Positions 45,771 through 59,409 of a stretch of 64,000 nucleotides of DNA are shown piece after piece. Within the stretch, counting starts at the first letter, position 1. Each line of letters begins with the position of its first letter. Below the pieces are notes generated by a model that was not told the origin of the DNA, made no database searches, and was given only the letters and a program-made list of their open reading frames with translations. A program made the translations under genes and the position numbers. Source of the stretch: Opisthorchis felineus (Eukaryota > Platyhelminthes > Trematoda > Opisthorchiida > Opisthorchiidae); contig SJOL01008458.1 in the NCBI GenBank assembly GCA_004794785.1, positions 118,654-182,653 of the forward strand, written 5' to 3'.

Positions 45771-48700
45771 ACTAATGAAATGCTGTTGAAAACTTGGAAA
45801 ATCCAGTCTTGCCATGCCGTGATCTGCGACACGACACTTTATTCATAAAGGCATATAGTTATCCTCTTCGCATGTCCAGCAACCAAACGGAGACTGATTA
45901 AACTGTTTCATGTCAGTACTTTGTAATACACTGCATAAGATCAGTGATCAGCCATTCTGTACACACAGTGATGTTTTCAGGACAAAATCTTATATTATCC
46001 TAATCTGTTTATTCTATCCATCCGCATTATGTTCCCTTAAACTGATGTCACGTACACACGTACTGCTTCTCTGCGTGCAGTTTTTCTAGGTAATCCAGCC
46101 CGTTACACAAGTAACCATAGCCTTCACTTTGGCTGGCAAAACTAATTTGTGAAATGATTCATCTAGTAGGCGCGAGGAGACGGTAACTAATAACTGGAAT
46201 ATAAAGAGATATATGGCCACGTGATTAATGTTTTCTGTTCGTCATGTCGATCGACAATTCATTAATTATTGACTACAGACTGAGCAGGTACATAAAAATC
46301 AAACATCCTACATGGAACCCAAACTCATAAGTATGCTGCATTCAAAGAAAAAAAAACAAGCGACGTTGTATATCCTCCACATGTTTGCTCATATTAAGTT
46401 GGAGCTTCAAGAAATGCATGCATACATTTGCATCACTAAATAATCAGTTTTAAGCCAACATACAAACACCGAAGGCAAACGAGACTAATTCAGGCGTGAC
46501 ATTTTAATTTTTTCCTCAGAGGACCCAGAACATTTTTACTCTACGACATTTTAAACGGGGCCCAAATAGTAAAATGATGTTAGACATGTCCTTATTCTGT
46601 TTCGGATGGGCGATTTACTCCTGGCAAGATCTATCCACAAGAGAGTGGCCCCAGTAGCTGGATTCCAAGATGAGCTCTACAAAAGAGCTCATCTAAGTCA
46701 CTCAAATAAAAAAACGATTTTTTGCCCACATTAACTCATAAAATTACGAATTTGGCAGTTAATCTTGGAAAGAGGGGAAAGAGAAGGAAAGGAGAATCAG
46801 CTTTGTATACCAGTAGTGTAACCAGTGAATCCAGATGTGGGCACCAAAAGACGGCGACAGCATTTGTCCGCTCTATAGACCAAACGTTAAAAGATCTCTT
46901 ATTCACGCAAGCGTTCCCAGTTATACCCCAAGTTATTTGCGAAAAAACTGTCTTCCGTGAAAAAACGTTTAAGCTGAAACGTTGCGAGTGATTTTGTTCC
47001 TCAAGTCCCATTAGAGCGGGGGTTCTATGAAAATATGGCATTCTCCCAGCTTCCAGTAAATAGAAAGTGTAACGAAAGTGGAAGGGGATATAAGCTAAAT
47101 GAATGAGAATAACCCTAGGACCAAAGTGTTACATGGCTACGTACCGATCGCTCGTGTGATTTAGGTCGTAGACAAAGGACCACAATGTTTTGTGACGATG
47201 ACTGGAGTAATGCATATATACTATAGTAAAAATTAGAATTTTTTAAAATATTTATTTTCTTTTAGATTTTGAGTACTTTAGCTTAATACTGAGAGTTGTA
47301 ATAGTCCAAACACTGTTTTAGTTCTTAACATTCCTGAACAAAAACGCCATAAAAACTCTCCTAGATCTTTCTGTCATATCTGTCGACTGGTGGTTGCTCA
47401 TGAAAAACCTCGAAACATAATGCCTCTACACAAATCTGTTCATTTTAAACATAGCACACATTTATTCAGGAATATTTCATAACGAGTAATGTTCGTAAAA
47501 CCACAGTTCAAAAAAGATTAAGCCTTGTGTGGAATAGACTATTTTCTGTGTCTAGCCAGCGGCGTTCTTGTTTTTTTCGCCCGAAATGTCTTCATCGATC
47601 CAACAGGGATGGCTCGATAGACATGCTTGTCAGTGAAGACAACAAAACTATTCGTACAAACTGACTTTGATAATCCTCTCTAAAATCCAAACAATAAATG
47701 TTATTTGAAAAAGACAACCCTTAAAAAAGTGCACTGGCTATACTTGGGCACAGATTAATTTGACTGCCAATTAGGACAGCAGTCGTTCCGCGGATCCAAG
47801 AATTTCAGGGCTAGGATTGGTATATATCTAGGTCAGCTTGCTCAACATTTGTCTCGCAAAAATTCAGAAAACTTAGCACCTGTTGCATGAATATAATAAT
47901 AATTCGCTTTTTGAGATTATGGGTTAGAAAAGCCAAATTTTTAGCCCAAAAAACTTAGTCTCACTTCAAAATATAAACACTGAATGTAAGGTTTTTCTGG
48001 TTTTCTGTTCTTGGTAAGGGGTTGATAGGACAAACGCCGAGTTTGGCTAATAATTTCGCTCACTGCCAAGCAAAACCGTCAAAGTGTTATGGTCTTTTAA
48101 TTTTCGTGTTTCGAAGGACTCGGACATTTGCCACTTAGACGATCAAGAACTGTAGGGCTATTTAACAGTGGGAGAAGTATGGCGGCCTCTGGCTTTTCTC
48201 GTCCAATTGTCTTAGCAATTATTAAACTTAAATTTAATCGCATAAAAAAAAACGTTTTGAAAGTCTCTGTTGTAAGCGGCTTACTGACTTTTGTCTCCGA
48301 CGCTTCATCTCAGTGTAAATAACATTGTTGACGACTCAACGTAACTAGCTGCAAATAACTAGAGCATTTGCATATGATCGATTACGCTTGAAATCTGTCT
48401 GAATCAGAATGCCTTTGTCTTTACTATTATTCCTGTGAGTATCTTTTTTGGTGACCCACCAGCGGCAAACAAATTTTTACAGCAAACAAATCCGAACAAT
48501 AAAATCTTACAATGTATTTCCTACGCCCTTAGTAATGAATAAACATGCATGCAGTAACACATGACAGGACGGAACAGTAATCCGGTAGTGGCTCATGCTG
48601 TAATTTTGGCACATTTGCTGTTGATTTTATTGACTGGGCTGCTCCTCTTCCATTGAATTTGTCATCAAATATCGGACCCAACTGAAATCGAAGTACGTAG

Positions 48701-49931
48701 CTCATAGTGCTGTAGAGCGTTATGTTATTGGTCTTCTTATTGCAGCTACTGTGGCTTCAAACTCTTTGGTACTTCCTTCAGTTGTTGCTTTTCCGCTAAA
48801 CGCTTGCGAGTACGACTGCGTTGTGCTTAGACATCAAGGGCGTGTTCCGTAAGAGCACATTGTGCTCGCCCATGGGTTACAAACGTCCTGTGATGTGACC
48901 CAATATTTTTCTTCTCAATCCAAAAGCATTGTTGAGTGCTAGCATGATAATAATGCAAGAAGGCTATGATAGCAACGCGCGTCCATTTGTGGCATCAGCT
49001 CAGATGATGTGATTCCTGTTCTCTGGCGGGCAGTAATCGGTGCTGTTTCTGCCAATGGATCAACCAAAGAACATACGAAATGCAAAACGACATGTAAAGT
49101 GAAAAAATCAAAGTTATGGATTCATGAAACCCGAAAATATGCACTAAATTGCAGGAAAAGTTCTCCTGGACTACCCTTATATAGGGATGAGACCCCTGTA
49201 AAATCTGGATGTGTAGGACCGCCACTCTTCTTCAAAACGAAAAAATTTTACTGCTTCGTGTAAAACATTGTTCAAGTCTCGTGTATTTGACTTTCCACGG
49301 TTCACAGTTCTAGATCTGTGCTATTCCAAGATATAGTTAACAAACAGCACATTATAAGCTACTCGCAGACAATAAGCAATATCCTGAAAAACGTTTCAGG
49401 ACAATGAAAAAGCCAAAGTCACAATCCAATACTTGAAAACAGCCGATAAGGCATGAATTCGTCCCACATTTGAGAGCTGTGTTAAAAAATATAACCCGAA
49501 AGAAATATTGTAGATTAGGATTATGAAGCTAGGAATGATAAGTGTCGTGACGATATTTTATGGTACTTCGAAGAGATGAAATCCGAGAAATGTGGAGAAC
49601 CACTGGAGTTTGCCGAGGTAACCCTTTTGAAAGCACTATTTTTCGCTGATCTTTTATGCAGCAGGGTGGCAGTGAAGGAAGCAGCGCTGTCTACCGATAG
49701 CAAGGTACCCACGATTATTTCGTTTCTGGCTTGTGGTGTATTGGAAATTCGCAAGAAATGAGACCTTGGACGAACTGAGTGAATCTGGAGATTTTCAGCA
49801 AGGAAAATCGCATAAAATTTCTCATTATTACTGCGGACAGATTCTTGCTAAATTCAGTTTCAGTATACTGTGTATCAAATTTTCAGCAAAGTTCTTAAGT
49901 TCTTAATTGTCGTTGGGATAAAATTACTCAC

Positions 49932-50809
49932 CATCGATACATTCGTGTGGATATTTTTGAGTGTTGCTCAACGGCTTGTAATCTAGTGGTTGAACTCGGT
50001 TCCTCTGGGTCAAACAAGTTGAATTGATTTGCTTGATGAAGTAGACAGGCTTCTTGGAACAGATCCGTTCGCATTGGGCATCCACTGTTCCGGTTATCTC
50101 TGGGTAAGCTAAAATCACCTGTTGTACCGGACTGTTCATCTGCATATCGACTTCCTTTGTATCTCGTTGTTGGATTTCGATAGTACACCTGGCAGGGTGT
50201 GAGATCTGCACAATGCGATAGGTAAGGGCGGGTACCTTCCCTGGATATTGTCAGGCCTGGGTTTCGAGCGCATATATGATGGACATCTATCGTGGAATCT
50301 GTGATATTTGCGGAAACATTGTTATTAGTTGTGTGTTTACAATGAAGTTGCGTCCATGAGGGCTGCGTTATCTTGGAACTGGGTGATGAAGTTGCACAGG
50401 TTTCGGACTGTTCCTCAGGTAAAAAGTATAGGTTATGGATATCCGTAGTGTCTTCCGGGATACGGTCAACATCTGGCATATCTTTAGCACTTCCTTGGGT
50501 CTCTGCTGGAAGTATATTATTCTTGTTGAACATGTTAGTGTGAAACACACAAGGAACTATTTTTGGTCTCGTAGCAAGCAGGAAATCCGGGACTTCACTG
50601 TTCTGGTTCTCTTCATCTGTTGACAAGCACGCTGTATTGAAGACGTCAAATGTATCCGCAAATATATTACTGCTGCCATGTATTAGACATTTATGCTTTA
50701 AAATATGGCTTTGTGTTGTAACATCCACTTTAGGTTTGAGAAACCGAATATCCAAATTAGTAGGTTGATCGATTACCGTATTTAGATTATTGTCCTTGGG
50801 AGATGACAT
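49932..50809 (-). CDS. DEG/ENaC channel, first coding exon (long N-terminal cytoplasmic region)
   Basis: Opens with ATG at 50809 and stays open for 292 codons. It ends at a strong splice donor (TG|GTGAGT), so the in-frame TGA at 49928-49930 would be intronic. The peptide begins MSSPKDNNLNTVIDQ and is rich in Ser, Thr, Asn and Pro. The exon ends two bases into a codon, which matches the start phase of the TM1 exon at 41823; joining them gives ...RMYR-W-LAMFLACL, the usual short basic/aromatic stretch before TM1. DEG/ENaC N-termini normally carry a His-Gly gating motif shortly before TM1. Here the corresponding stretch reads PEEPSSTTRLQAVEQ and I see no HG. The N-terminus is also much longer than the family's usual 50-100 residues. 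The open frame and donor are seen; assignment to the channel rests on strand, phase and order. An unseen intermediate exon could supply the HG motif. Confidence 0.65.
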
Positions 50810-50814
50810 GGAAT

Positions 50815-52470
50815 AGTACTACGTCAGTCGCTGCAACTAAACTAGTTACACTTGAATTTCTCTCAAGCATATTCACTGTTTGGTATTCCTCCATGAGCAG
50901 CTCGAAACACGAACATCTGATTGGCTGCTCTCACAGGACCAATCGCTGTTTAGGCATTCTGAGCAATTCGACTCATTCGCAATACTTCCAGGAAAAAGTT
51001 CCCAAAAATACGATGATTATATTTTCACAGAATAGCGGTTTTCACGAAAAAGTCACACTGCAATATCTTTTGGTAAAACCACATTTTCAATCGTTCTTAA
51101 ATTAAAAATCTACTCAACCATCTAATTTTAGTGTCATTAGGAGTCCGCACCTCTTGGGGTCCGAATAATCATTCGACGCGCATTTGAACTACATGCATCA
51201 GTATCGCCAGAAGAATTAAACTAGCTCTGATGAAAGGGGTTACGACAACTAACGAACGAACGGATGAGTATACAAAAGAATGTGCAGCCGACGAAGCCAC
51301 AAAAAATGTTTGCTAAATAATGCCACAAAAATGGAAAGTAATGCCACATTTATCAAAATACGACAAACCAAAGATTATTCACTTTGGAGAAACACGTTTT
51401 GGAGGCTAGCGTCTAGCTTCAGGCTTCTACCAGTTGACTGATAGATGAATCGATCAAGGTCGTTCTCAATTGGCTGCGAGAACGACCACCCCACGTGGGT
51501 ACTCATTATAAAGGTATTTTGTGCAAGAGGAGTCCACCGTTAAGCAAAAACTTGGTACTTAGGTGATGTGCAAATTGCTACCCAGGAAACCACTACTTAT
51601 TTGCATCTGGGGCAAGATTTTTGAGTTCGTAAATGAGTACTCGGAAAACATGGAACACAATAAAGTACACTTTCGTAACATATACTTTTGTGTGTTATGC
51701 AAAGTTTTCCCAGCGGATATCGCTTGAAATTTTTAGACTGCCGAAAAGTTTCGGCACTTCATTAGCCCTTGAACATTACAGGTGATACACAACATTTTTA
51801 TTAGCACGAGTCGCTTGTATAGTGTTTGCTGTTTGATCTCACCCGGGAATTCCAAAGTAAATAGATAAAAGCTGAAAATAAAGTATGTAAACTAGAGAAA
51901 GAGAGCCTAAAACAGAGGTATTTTTGTGATTGCATAAGGCTCCATCACATTAGAAAATCACCTTTCTTGGAGTGCACACTGATTACAAACTTGTCTTTTC
52001 CAATAAGACTTTTAGGCTGTCCTACAAAGGCAGTTACATGATAGGTCACAGCAAACACGACAGTTTTCAAGTTGCTGATCTTCTGGAATCTGAATGAATC
52101 TGACATACAGCGGTCGGCTGAAATTCACTCTCCTTTTACGGCTGGTGGGGAAACCCGAATCTCACAAGGCTCTCTGGTCATGCGGACGCACACCAACAAT
52201 TCCGGCATCATTTATATTACATGTGTTATATCTGGGAAGGAAAAAATGGTCAGGGTGCTGCGGCTGATAAAGTTAAACATTCGTTTTCAGAAATCGAAGG
52301 TTTTGCCTCTGGTTTGGTTGCATTCTTGACGCGGACTTTACTCGAAGCTAATCGTAGCACATCGATTTTACCCTGGAAATGACATCTTGGAAGATTAATT
52401 TGACACGATCGAAATAATTCTGTCTGCTTAGAAAAGGTTTTGCATATCTTAATGATTTTGAGGTAAATTT
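50815..52470. other. Upstream region of the channel gene
   Basis: The presumed promoter side of the minus-strand channel gene. AT-rich; a 100-codon plus frame starting at 50803 overlaps the start codon antisense and is not supported. No clear TATA or initiator could be singled out. Confidence 0.35.
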
Positions 52471-52479
52471 TGGGCACAC

Positions 52480-53270
52480 TTCCTACAATGGCTTTTCAGG
52501 CGAATTCAAGGCCAACCTCTCTTGGCCGATTTTCGCTCTTGGACGTTCGTGTTCACATGTCCACTCCAGCTGTGAAAATCAATAGCATGAAAAAAAAAAA
52601 CGACAAGCTTAAGAGATTGCCCTTCGGAACGTGGTTTGTAGCCTCGATCTGCGCGATGCGCCTTATTCCTGGATTCGGCGACACTCTCGAACAAGTGAGG
52701 ATGGCCTGCGTAACGGCTCTTGGGGCAGCATTTGGATCTATCTCAAGCGGCAGAATTCCGCTCCATTATCTAGTTCGATATTATTAACGAAAATCTTCTG
52801 GCCAGCGTGCTAATATTGGGACGAATTCACGTCTGCGTGCACGTTGCGGCGACAAGTTCACTTTGCGAATAATACGGCGTGAGACAAGGCTGTCCAATTT
52901 CTTTAGTGTAGCTCAGTCTCGTGAATGAACGCAGCCGTACACCCTACAATAACATTAGGGTTTTTCTAAGCCCCAAGAAGTGGTTCAACATCTGAGACTA
53001 AGATGACGGAGGTGTTTACCCGGCAAATGGCCAACTTGACTTTACGCATGCTTGTGCTTCTCCTCCAAAGAGGCCGATGATGCTGCCCAACTTATGTCCT
53101 TTATACACTTTGATTTCGTACTTTGACCAGCTGCGTAAGTCGGAGAATACATTGGTCTAAAAGTTAAAAATTGGAATGGTGACAATTGCATAATCAGCAT
53201 TATGCAAAATCTTCCCGAAACCATACCGACCAAGAACCTCTGAATAAAGAAGACAACACAGGACGGCACA
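52480..53270 (+). mobile_element. Non-LTR retrotransposon reverse transcriptase relic
   Basis: In frame at 52873-52905 the sequence encodes YGVRQGCPISL, the nearly invariant 'GVRQGCPxSP' block of non-LTR reverse transcriptases. About 120 bp upstream, in another frame, ALGAAFGSISSGRIPLHYLV resembles the preceding 'lDfkaAFDSVdR..lw..L' block. The catalytic YADD box is not intact. Stops and frame changes separate the blocks, so this is a dead, plus-oriented fragment between the channel gene and the 53.7 kb gene. The clade (CR1/Jockey-like or RTE-like) cannot be fixed. Confidence 0.62.
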
Positions 53271-53675
53271 CCTTAATTCAAAGGACACTCAGTATGCTGT
53301 AACTGACGATCATACTGCGTCAGTGGTTTTTGTGTTACTCCAGTGATCGACGCATTCAGTGGGCATGAAGACTGTAGCACCAGAAGTAATGTGCGTCAGT
53401 GTTACTGAAAACTGTCTTCAGAAATCTGAACTTGGTTAAAACACCTGAGATATCAGCTCGACACCCGTTTAAGACAGCTATCCATGGTTCATGTGCGATG
53501 TGCCGGGAGGCGACGCTGGGTGACTGACAATCACAAACCAATGTATCAACCCCGAAGAATGATTCTGGAAGTCTGCATTTACGAGATATACATGGATTCT
53601 TACAATGAAACGCAACTTGACTGCTAATCTGATTTTAGCATTTCAAACCCCTTTGTTCACGTGATATCCAAGCCA

Positions 53676-53904
53676 TTATTGGAGTCCAGTTTTCTCTAGC
53701 GGAAGATTAATTACTTCATTATTTGGCAGGTGCAACTGGAATTGAAATAAATATTGGTTATTTTGTAGATTCACGAAATCCACTGCCTCCTCACTATTGG
53801 TAAGCTTTGTTGCGATATACTTGGCAGTCTGAGAAATTATTTCGCCTGGGACTTGACCAGTTGGTCTAGGTACTAAACTAACTGCATCGTAATCCAACAG
53901 AAGA
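53676..53904 (-). CDS. Terminal exon of an unrecognised gene ('gene D')
   Basis: Acceptor AATTAAACCCCCAG|T (phase 2), 75 codons and a TAA: LLLDYDAVSLVPRPTGQVPG, then EIISQTAKYIATKLTNSEEA and LQNNQYLFQFQLHLPNNEVI. The balanced composition, clear acceptor and stop make it one of the better non-homology calls. No family recognised. Candidate upstream exons are at 54598 and 55773 on the same strand. Confidence 0.48.
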
Positions 53905-54352
53905 CTGGGGGTTTAATTATTGTTCAACTGTTGTATAAGAAAGGCCCACTTGTCTGAGCAAAGTTGAATGAAAATTTCTCTGTAGTATGATGGGAATCCC
54001 TTCAATTTTTTGCCCTGTTATTTTTACCGGATTCAAAAATGTGCGCTAACAACAAACTCTAGTTTATCATAGCCGCGGCATTAGACAGGGTAATAAGGAA
54101 ATGATAAATGGTTAATTTCCGGTAGGAATATATTTAACTTGATAATCTGTGTTGCCAACTGCACATGACCAACGCAGTTTCCCTTTGGCGTAAAAGTACT
54201 AGCAGGTTTACATTTTGTATCCTGCACTGACTTTTGTTTCGTTTATCTACACTCGCATAATCATATATTATTACAACGCAAGCGGAAGATTCCAGAATGA
54301 CTAGCTTTAAATGGAACACAAAATTTACGATGAATTATATTGTTCTTGAGCA

Positions 54353-54598
54353 TCAGTGATGTTTGATGACTAATGGTTTATTGGTATATTTTCCTGTCCA
54401 AATAAAATGTAATGATTTGAATAGAAAACAGTACGTTGCGTATTTTAACTGCTGGCAATTGTGATGTGCCTGTCTGAAGTGCTTTCTTAAAACATGTAGC
54501 AAATAAGGTGATATTGTTGTGTTCACTCCTTTGAATGACACATAAAATGGATCAATCTCACTGGGGTATACTGCAGCTAACACCTTTGGCACTTTCAT
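54353..54598 (-). CDS. Coding-like frame, possible gene D exon
   Basis: Open for 81 codons: MKVPKVLAAVYPSEIDPFYV, then SFKGVNTTISPYLLHVLRKH. It may start at its own ATG (AAAATGA context). It may instead begin at GAAAG|TG, whose phase matches the exon at 55773. No good donor in the phase needed by the exon at 53904 was found. Confidence 0.3.
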   Translation of the reverse strand: MKVPKVLAAVYPSEIDPFYVSFKGVNTTISPYLLHVLRKHFRQAHHNCQQLKYATYCFLFKSLHFIWTGKYTNKPLVIKHH

Positions 54599-55546
54599 TT
54601 TTGTCCACCGTAAGTCCTGATTTTTTTACAGGTACTTGAATTCCACCCTGTTTTTTACTGGCATTACCCACTCATAATAGGCGTTCAGTTTCTGGTCCCT
54701 CACTAGCGCTTTCATTGTTTTGGTTTAGCGGTAGTTTGGTAAAATTCTGAGGTTTTTTCAAAGTAGTGCCAGTTTGGAATGTTCAAAACTCTGCAGGCTG
54801 CGGTAGTGTGTACGAAGCAGGATGCTGTGTTGGAGTTATCGGTAGCAGTGCTCCCTACTGAGGACAGTCAAGCACACCTGAGCCTGAATGCTTAAAATTA
54901 TTTTTGAAAAATATACCTACATACTAGATATGTTTGGTCATTTTTTCTGCCAAGACGTCAAACTATTAATCTTTTGCTTTTTCACTATCCATTTCTACCT
55001 TCGAAGAATGCAATCTGTCTTTTGAATTTTCTATCGAAAGGTGAAAATCGGAAATGTGAGTTTGATCGAATCTGAAAATAGCTTCGTGTCCAAGGTATGA
55101 TAAATGTGGCTATATTCATGGAGTTACTAAAAAAAAGTTAGGAAGAGTATAGTGGAACGATCAGGTTATTTGTTTCATTCCTCTTAATTCCTATTTCTCG
55201 AAGTGTTTATTGGTTCGTCTTTAAATATTGGAGAATTTTATTTCAAGAGCACCGCGATAACTTTTAATTTTACAATGCAGGGGAAGCTTATTGTTCACAG
55301 TACTCCGACTACAGGTTTCCTCGTGAAGTGTCATTAATCTGCTAATAACGTACTACCAGCTGATTCGAGCGTCAGGCTCAAACATTCATCAAAGTTTCTT
55401 GGTGTGAAGTATGTCCTACCCCTGCTTCTTGTTTTTTCGATCTTATGGAAATTGGCTCAGCATTCCTTACGTCCAGTCGCGAACATTACCAAGAGCCTCT
55501 GTAGTTTGGTTTTCCACTCCTGTTCAGTGTGACAGACAGCCGTCAC

Positions 55547-55773
55547 CTAAGTAACTACTGTGAACTATCTTGAAGTGCAGTTTGCTGGTTAGTGCTAATG
55601 CAAGTTTTGTGGAATGCTGCGCTGATATTTGAGGGTAAATGTCGTTTGACATTGTCAGTTTGCGACTGGCCTTGACTTGTAAGCGCTTTAAACGAACGGG
55701 TGGATCTAAAATATCCGAGGGCAAAGCTGCTTCAGGTTTTGGAGGTGTTATTGTAAAGGTTGAATTGGGTTTT
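55547..55773 (-). CDS. Probable gene D exon, unrecognised
   Basis: Acceptor AATCATCAG|A and donor CTTAG|GTGACG enclose KPNSTFTITPPKPEAALPSD, then ILDPPVRLKRLQVKASRKLT and ending KIVHSSYL. Phase 2 in, phase 1 out. The first part is Pro-rich and disordered-looking. Strand and proximity suggest the same gene as the 53.9 kb exon. Confidence 0.36.
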
Positions 55774-55859
55774 CTGATGATTATTCTTCTCGCCACACCA
55801 AGACGTCTAACTCAAGCCCAATGTGCCGAATCTGACGTTTGTCATTGGGATTAAAACCC

Positions 55860-57600
55860 GATTGGGATCAATCCCACCTATAATCAACCCAGTTACATTC
55901 CCTGCTTACATTCGACAATTCACAAACCCCCCGGATTTCGTCCATTTTAGTTGATTTCATTTGCTAGAAAATCGACAGGCCAATGTTAAACCCATTATGC
56001 AAATAGAATTGATAGCTTCACAATATAAGTGAACCCCTACATATATCACTAGATATGAAAGCAAGCGCGTGTGTTAGGTGTGTTAATTGGTGGCCGTTAC
56101 ATATACATGCATATATATACATATATAATTAAACGGTACTAAATCCCAGTCTCGTAAAGCACACATTTATAGCTATACCTTTCAAGAAGGACACTCGAAA
56201 GTACCAACTGTATTTGCTCCCCCGAAGCACAATTCAGTAACTCCAACCGAAAACCAATGCGTAGGAAAGACTGCTTATAAAAGGATCTTTCCAATAGGAT
56301 AAACGGTGTATTTATGTTCAGTCAAGTGATCGTTTGTCGGGGATTTATGCGAATCTTTCACTGAAGGACTTTGAACATTTAGATCCGAATATACACACAT
56401 CAAGTGTGTGGTTCAGAATGATGGCACTGTAAATGGAATTCAACTTATGGGTCATGATCGGACTGCCTAAAGGAGACAGCCTATTACTTTTTGTTTACCC
56501 CACTGATAATGTTACTACCCACTGGAAAAAATAACCGGTCCAATAACGATGATTGTGATCTGTCTCCTTATGGTTTTTTTTTCACGGTTATCGGAAAGAA
56601 CTTTCAACACTTTCCGGTTTCAGTTTAGAGTAGTAAATGATTATGCACTTGAAATATTATCCCAAAATGGTATACAAATAACAGGTTTAAAATCCGGCCA
56701 CTAAAATTTGCTCGATGACTGGGCACCTCAAAATATGCTTAATCTTTGAGATGATATCCCAAGAATAAATTAGGATCGGAAACACCAAAAGCAGCATGCT
56801 CATTAAATCTTCCAGATGTCTGTTTCCACCCAAATACTTTCCCAAGCTCGCACCTGCACATCAGTAACCATAGATCTAACTTTTCGGACAGCCATTCTCT
56901 TATAAAATACAAAGTGCAACTAAGAATCATCCCCCTGTTCTCAAAGTCCCGTTTAGGTTTCACTGGTAGTGTTGAGCAGCAACATTCATAAATGACCAAT
57001 AAATATTTATGACTTCAAAACACATCATTTTCTGACCACAACGACAAGCGAGTTGTGATATTATCTAACCCTCAAGGGAGGCATTAACTGGCTATTTCAT
57101 TTTTAGGCGTGCAAACGAATGAACGTAACACCAGTTCATAACTGAGAATACAGCATCCTTAAAATTGAGCGAAGTCTGCGACTTTGGCCTAGGTAAAAAA
57201 CGAGAACCTATTGCGCCCTGTCGTTATTTCCGGTATCTATTTCCATTTTCTGTTTTGGTTTCCTTTATTGACTCTGACCAGGACCGGGGCGTTCTAGATT
57301 TGAATTTTATAAGATCCAATCAACTACTGGATTAGGTTAGACGTTGCGAGACGCACAGTTACCAAGGCATGGTGGACACTTGGTAGTCCTGACTGTAGAA
57401 CATCTAACATAAATGGCGTGCAAGTATGCGGATGGCCTGACGAATTTTGCTTTGTAGTGCGTCATTGGGTCTCACTTGTACTTACAGTTGTTCCTTTTAA
57501 AACAAGCGACGCTGGGCAGAGTTAACCATCTGCGGATACCTCGAAGGAGGCACATCCAATGCGTTACTTTTATAGCAGTTATCGCCTCACTACCTACCGA
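55860..57600. other. Intergenic, nothing recognised
   Basis: Contains an ATATACATGCATATATATAC tract near 56100 and short unsupported frames only. Confidence 0.45.
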
Positions 57601-57617
57601 CAGGTGCATTTCCATGA

Positions 57618-58084
57618 ATGGAACTCCAACTGATTATTGACCTCTGCAAACTTCTCACTCACTCCCTTTCTACTGAATGCATCGGCCGCTTCAAAACTAA
57701 GGTCCCCGCGGTTGAACAGAATAAGCATTTTGTTACGTTTTGCCAACCTTCAGTTGTGGCACTACAGGCGACCTGTTGTTTCATATGGAACTACTCCATA
57801 TCTGTCTGAAACTAAACAAAGTAACAACGCCAATGGAGCTATTTAGGATCTAGCTGTAAGCACAACAGCAAATGCGGTACCAATTGTTCCAGGATGTTTT
57901 GTATCGGACAGAACACGGCACCACTCCTTTACACAAAATTCAACTTGTACCCTCATTTGCATACCAATGTGGGTTCAAACAGAACATAAGGCTGATGGAA
58001 ACTCGGGGACTGCGCCTACCTGATGAGCCCCAAGAAAGGCAAAACCGGTCCTGGGTTGTCGAAGAGTTTTCAGCAAACTTATGA
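57618..58084 (+). other. Possible LTR-retroelement pol remnant
   Basis: The 70-codon frame at 57872-58084 begins MRYQLFQDVLYRTEHGTTPL. It continues IQLVPSF, faintly like the 'qLvlkdGvLyRr.....qlvvP' region before the integrase of Ty3/Gypsy elements, but the following HHCC finger is absent. Overlapping frames upstream (57618-57846) give nothing recognisable. Weak. Confidence 0.2.
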
Positions 58085-59409
58085 GTAGTTTGCTTTATGA
58101 AAATATATTGCGATATCTCAAATATCGTACCAAATGAAACATGAAGTGGCCTTTGTGAAGCGCATTCAGTTGAAGAGCATCATAAACGAGAGATCCACTT
58201 GAGTCTCTCGTGAAAACCAAATTGATTTGCAAATGAGTGCATTTGTCGCAAACGTTTAATTTGTTTTTTAGTTCATCAAATTATACACGCCTAAACTTAT
58301 TCACCAATAATACTACCAAGTGGAGCTTTCCTGATATTGTCATTTACTGAGCAGATTGCAACTCGCACGATGTCCGTTTGGGTTCATCAGCGACTGTCCA
58401 TAACCAATCTCTATATCTACACAGTTTTGCCCAGTAAACACCTGTACGGGAGACATAATTCTACCTGAATTCATGTGCAACAATTTGACCAACGAAAGGA
58501 TGAGTGTTAGATTTCAGATAGTGTCAAGTTCTAAATTCCAGCTCAATCTACAGTATAAGGAGTTTTTGTATGGATAGGACAGTGTGCAGTATACACAACT
58601 ATCCATTGCGATGGCGACGCACGTCAAGTGTGTCTGCCGATTTTATCGCCTTTCACATGAGTTACACTCCCATCACACACAAGCAGTAATTTGTGATTTG
58701 CAAGCAGATAAATATCAGCCAATACACCCCTGATGAAAATTTATTAGATAAGTATAATGGGTTTTAATGAGGCTACAACCGCTACGCCTTGTGTGTCTGT
58801 CACCGTAAATCCCAAATCAAGAAGTTATCCATTGTGTCTCATTTGACTGCTTATCCATGCAAGTTCAAACGTCACTTCGGAATCTGCTGCACGCATCTGT
58901 AGGAGCTCCTCCGAAACAGTGAACCTCACACTGGCAGCTCAATCTTGAGATTTATTTCTCATAGGATTTCACGATTTTTGAGAAACCTTGAGTTTCAATG
59001 AGTAATTCTCCATTGAGCCATACTAAACCATCACCCCAGTGAAGTTATTCGTTTCCAGAATTTGTGCCAAGAAGAACCACTTCATTCTTCGTACCGAGTA
59101 GGTAACTGTGAACAAGGTGTATTGTTTTGGAGTTATTGTGGAGCGTAGACTGCAGCTAATGAACACACATTTCAGTGGAATCCCAAAGCAGCTAGTTCAA
59201 AGTGGTAAAACTGTAGGTTCGCATTGAATTCTCTCATATCTCTTTTAGGAACGACAAATTTGCGTTGTCTGGAATAGGAATTACGGAGACGCATTCAGCC
59301 ACTTGGCGACTGATAATTCAATGACTACCGACACAAGTCTTGGCGTTCCGTTTTAATGGTGGTTATGTATCCTGATATGTCGTACTAATATGTGGTATCC
59401 TCAGTCACA

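Larger units (their letters stand above)
41830..49925. other. First intron of the channel gene (about 8.1 kb)
   Basis: Holds the 45.6 kb SINE and the 44.8 kb mini-exon candidate. A minus-strand frame at about 42450-42230 (ARNKEIHEEVFNNGRSPHVL ... FMAGGEFVFSEYAKLVF, then a donor-like TGTAC|GTAATT) looks protein-like but has only weak acceptors. Confidence 0.4.
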
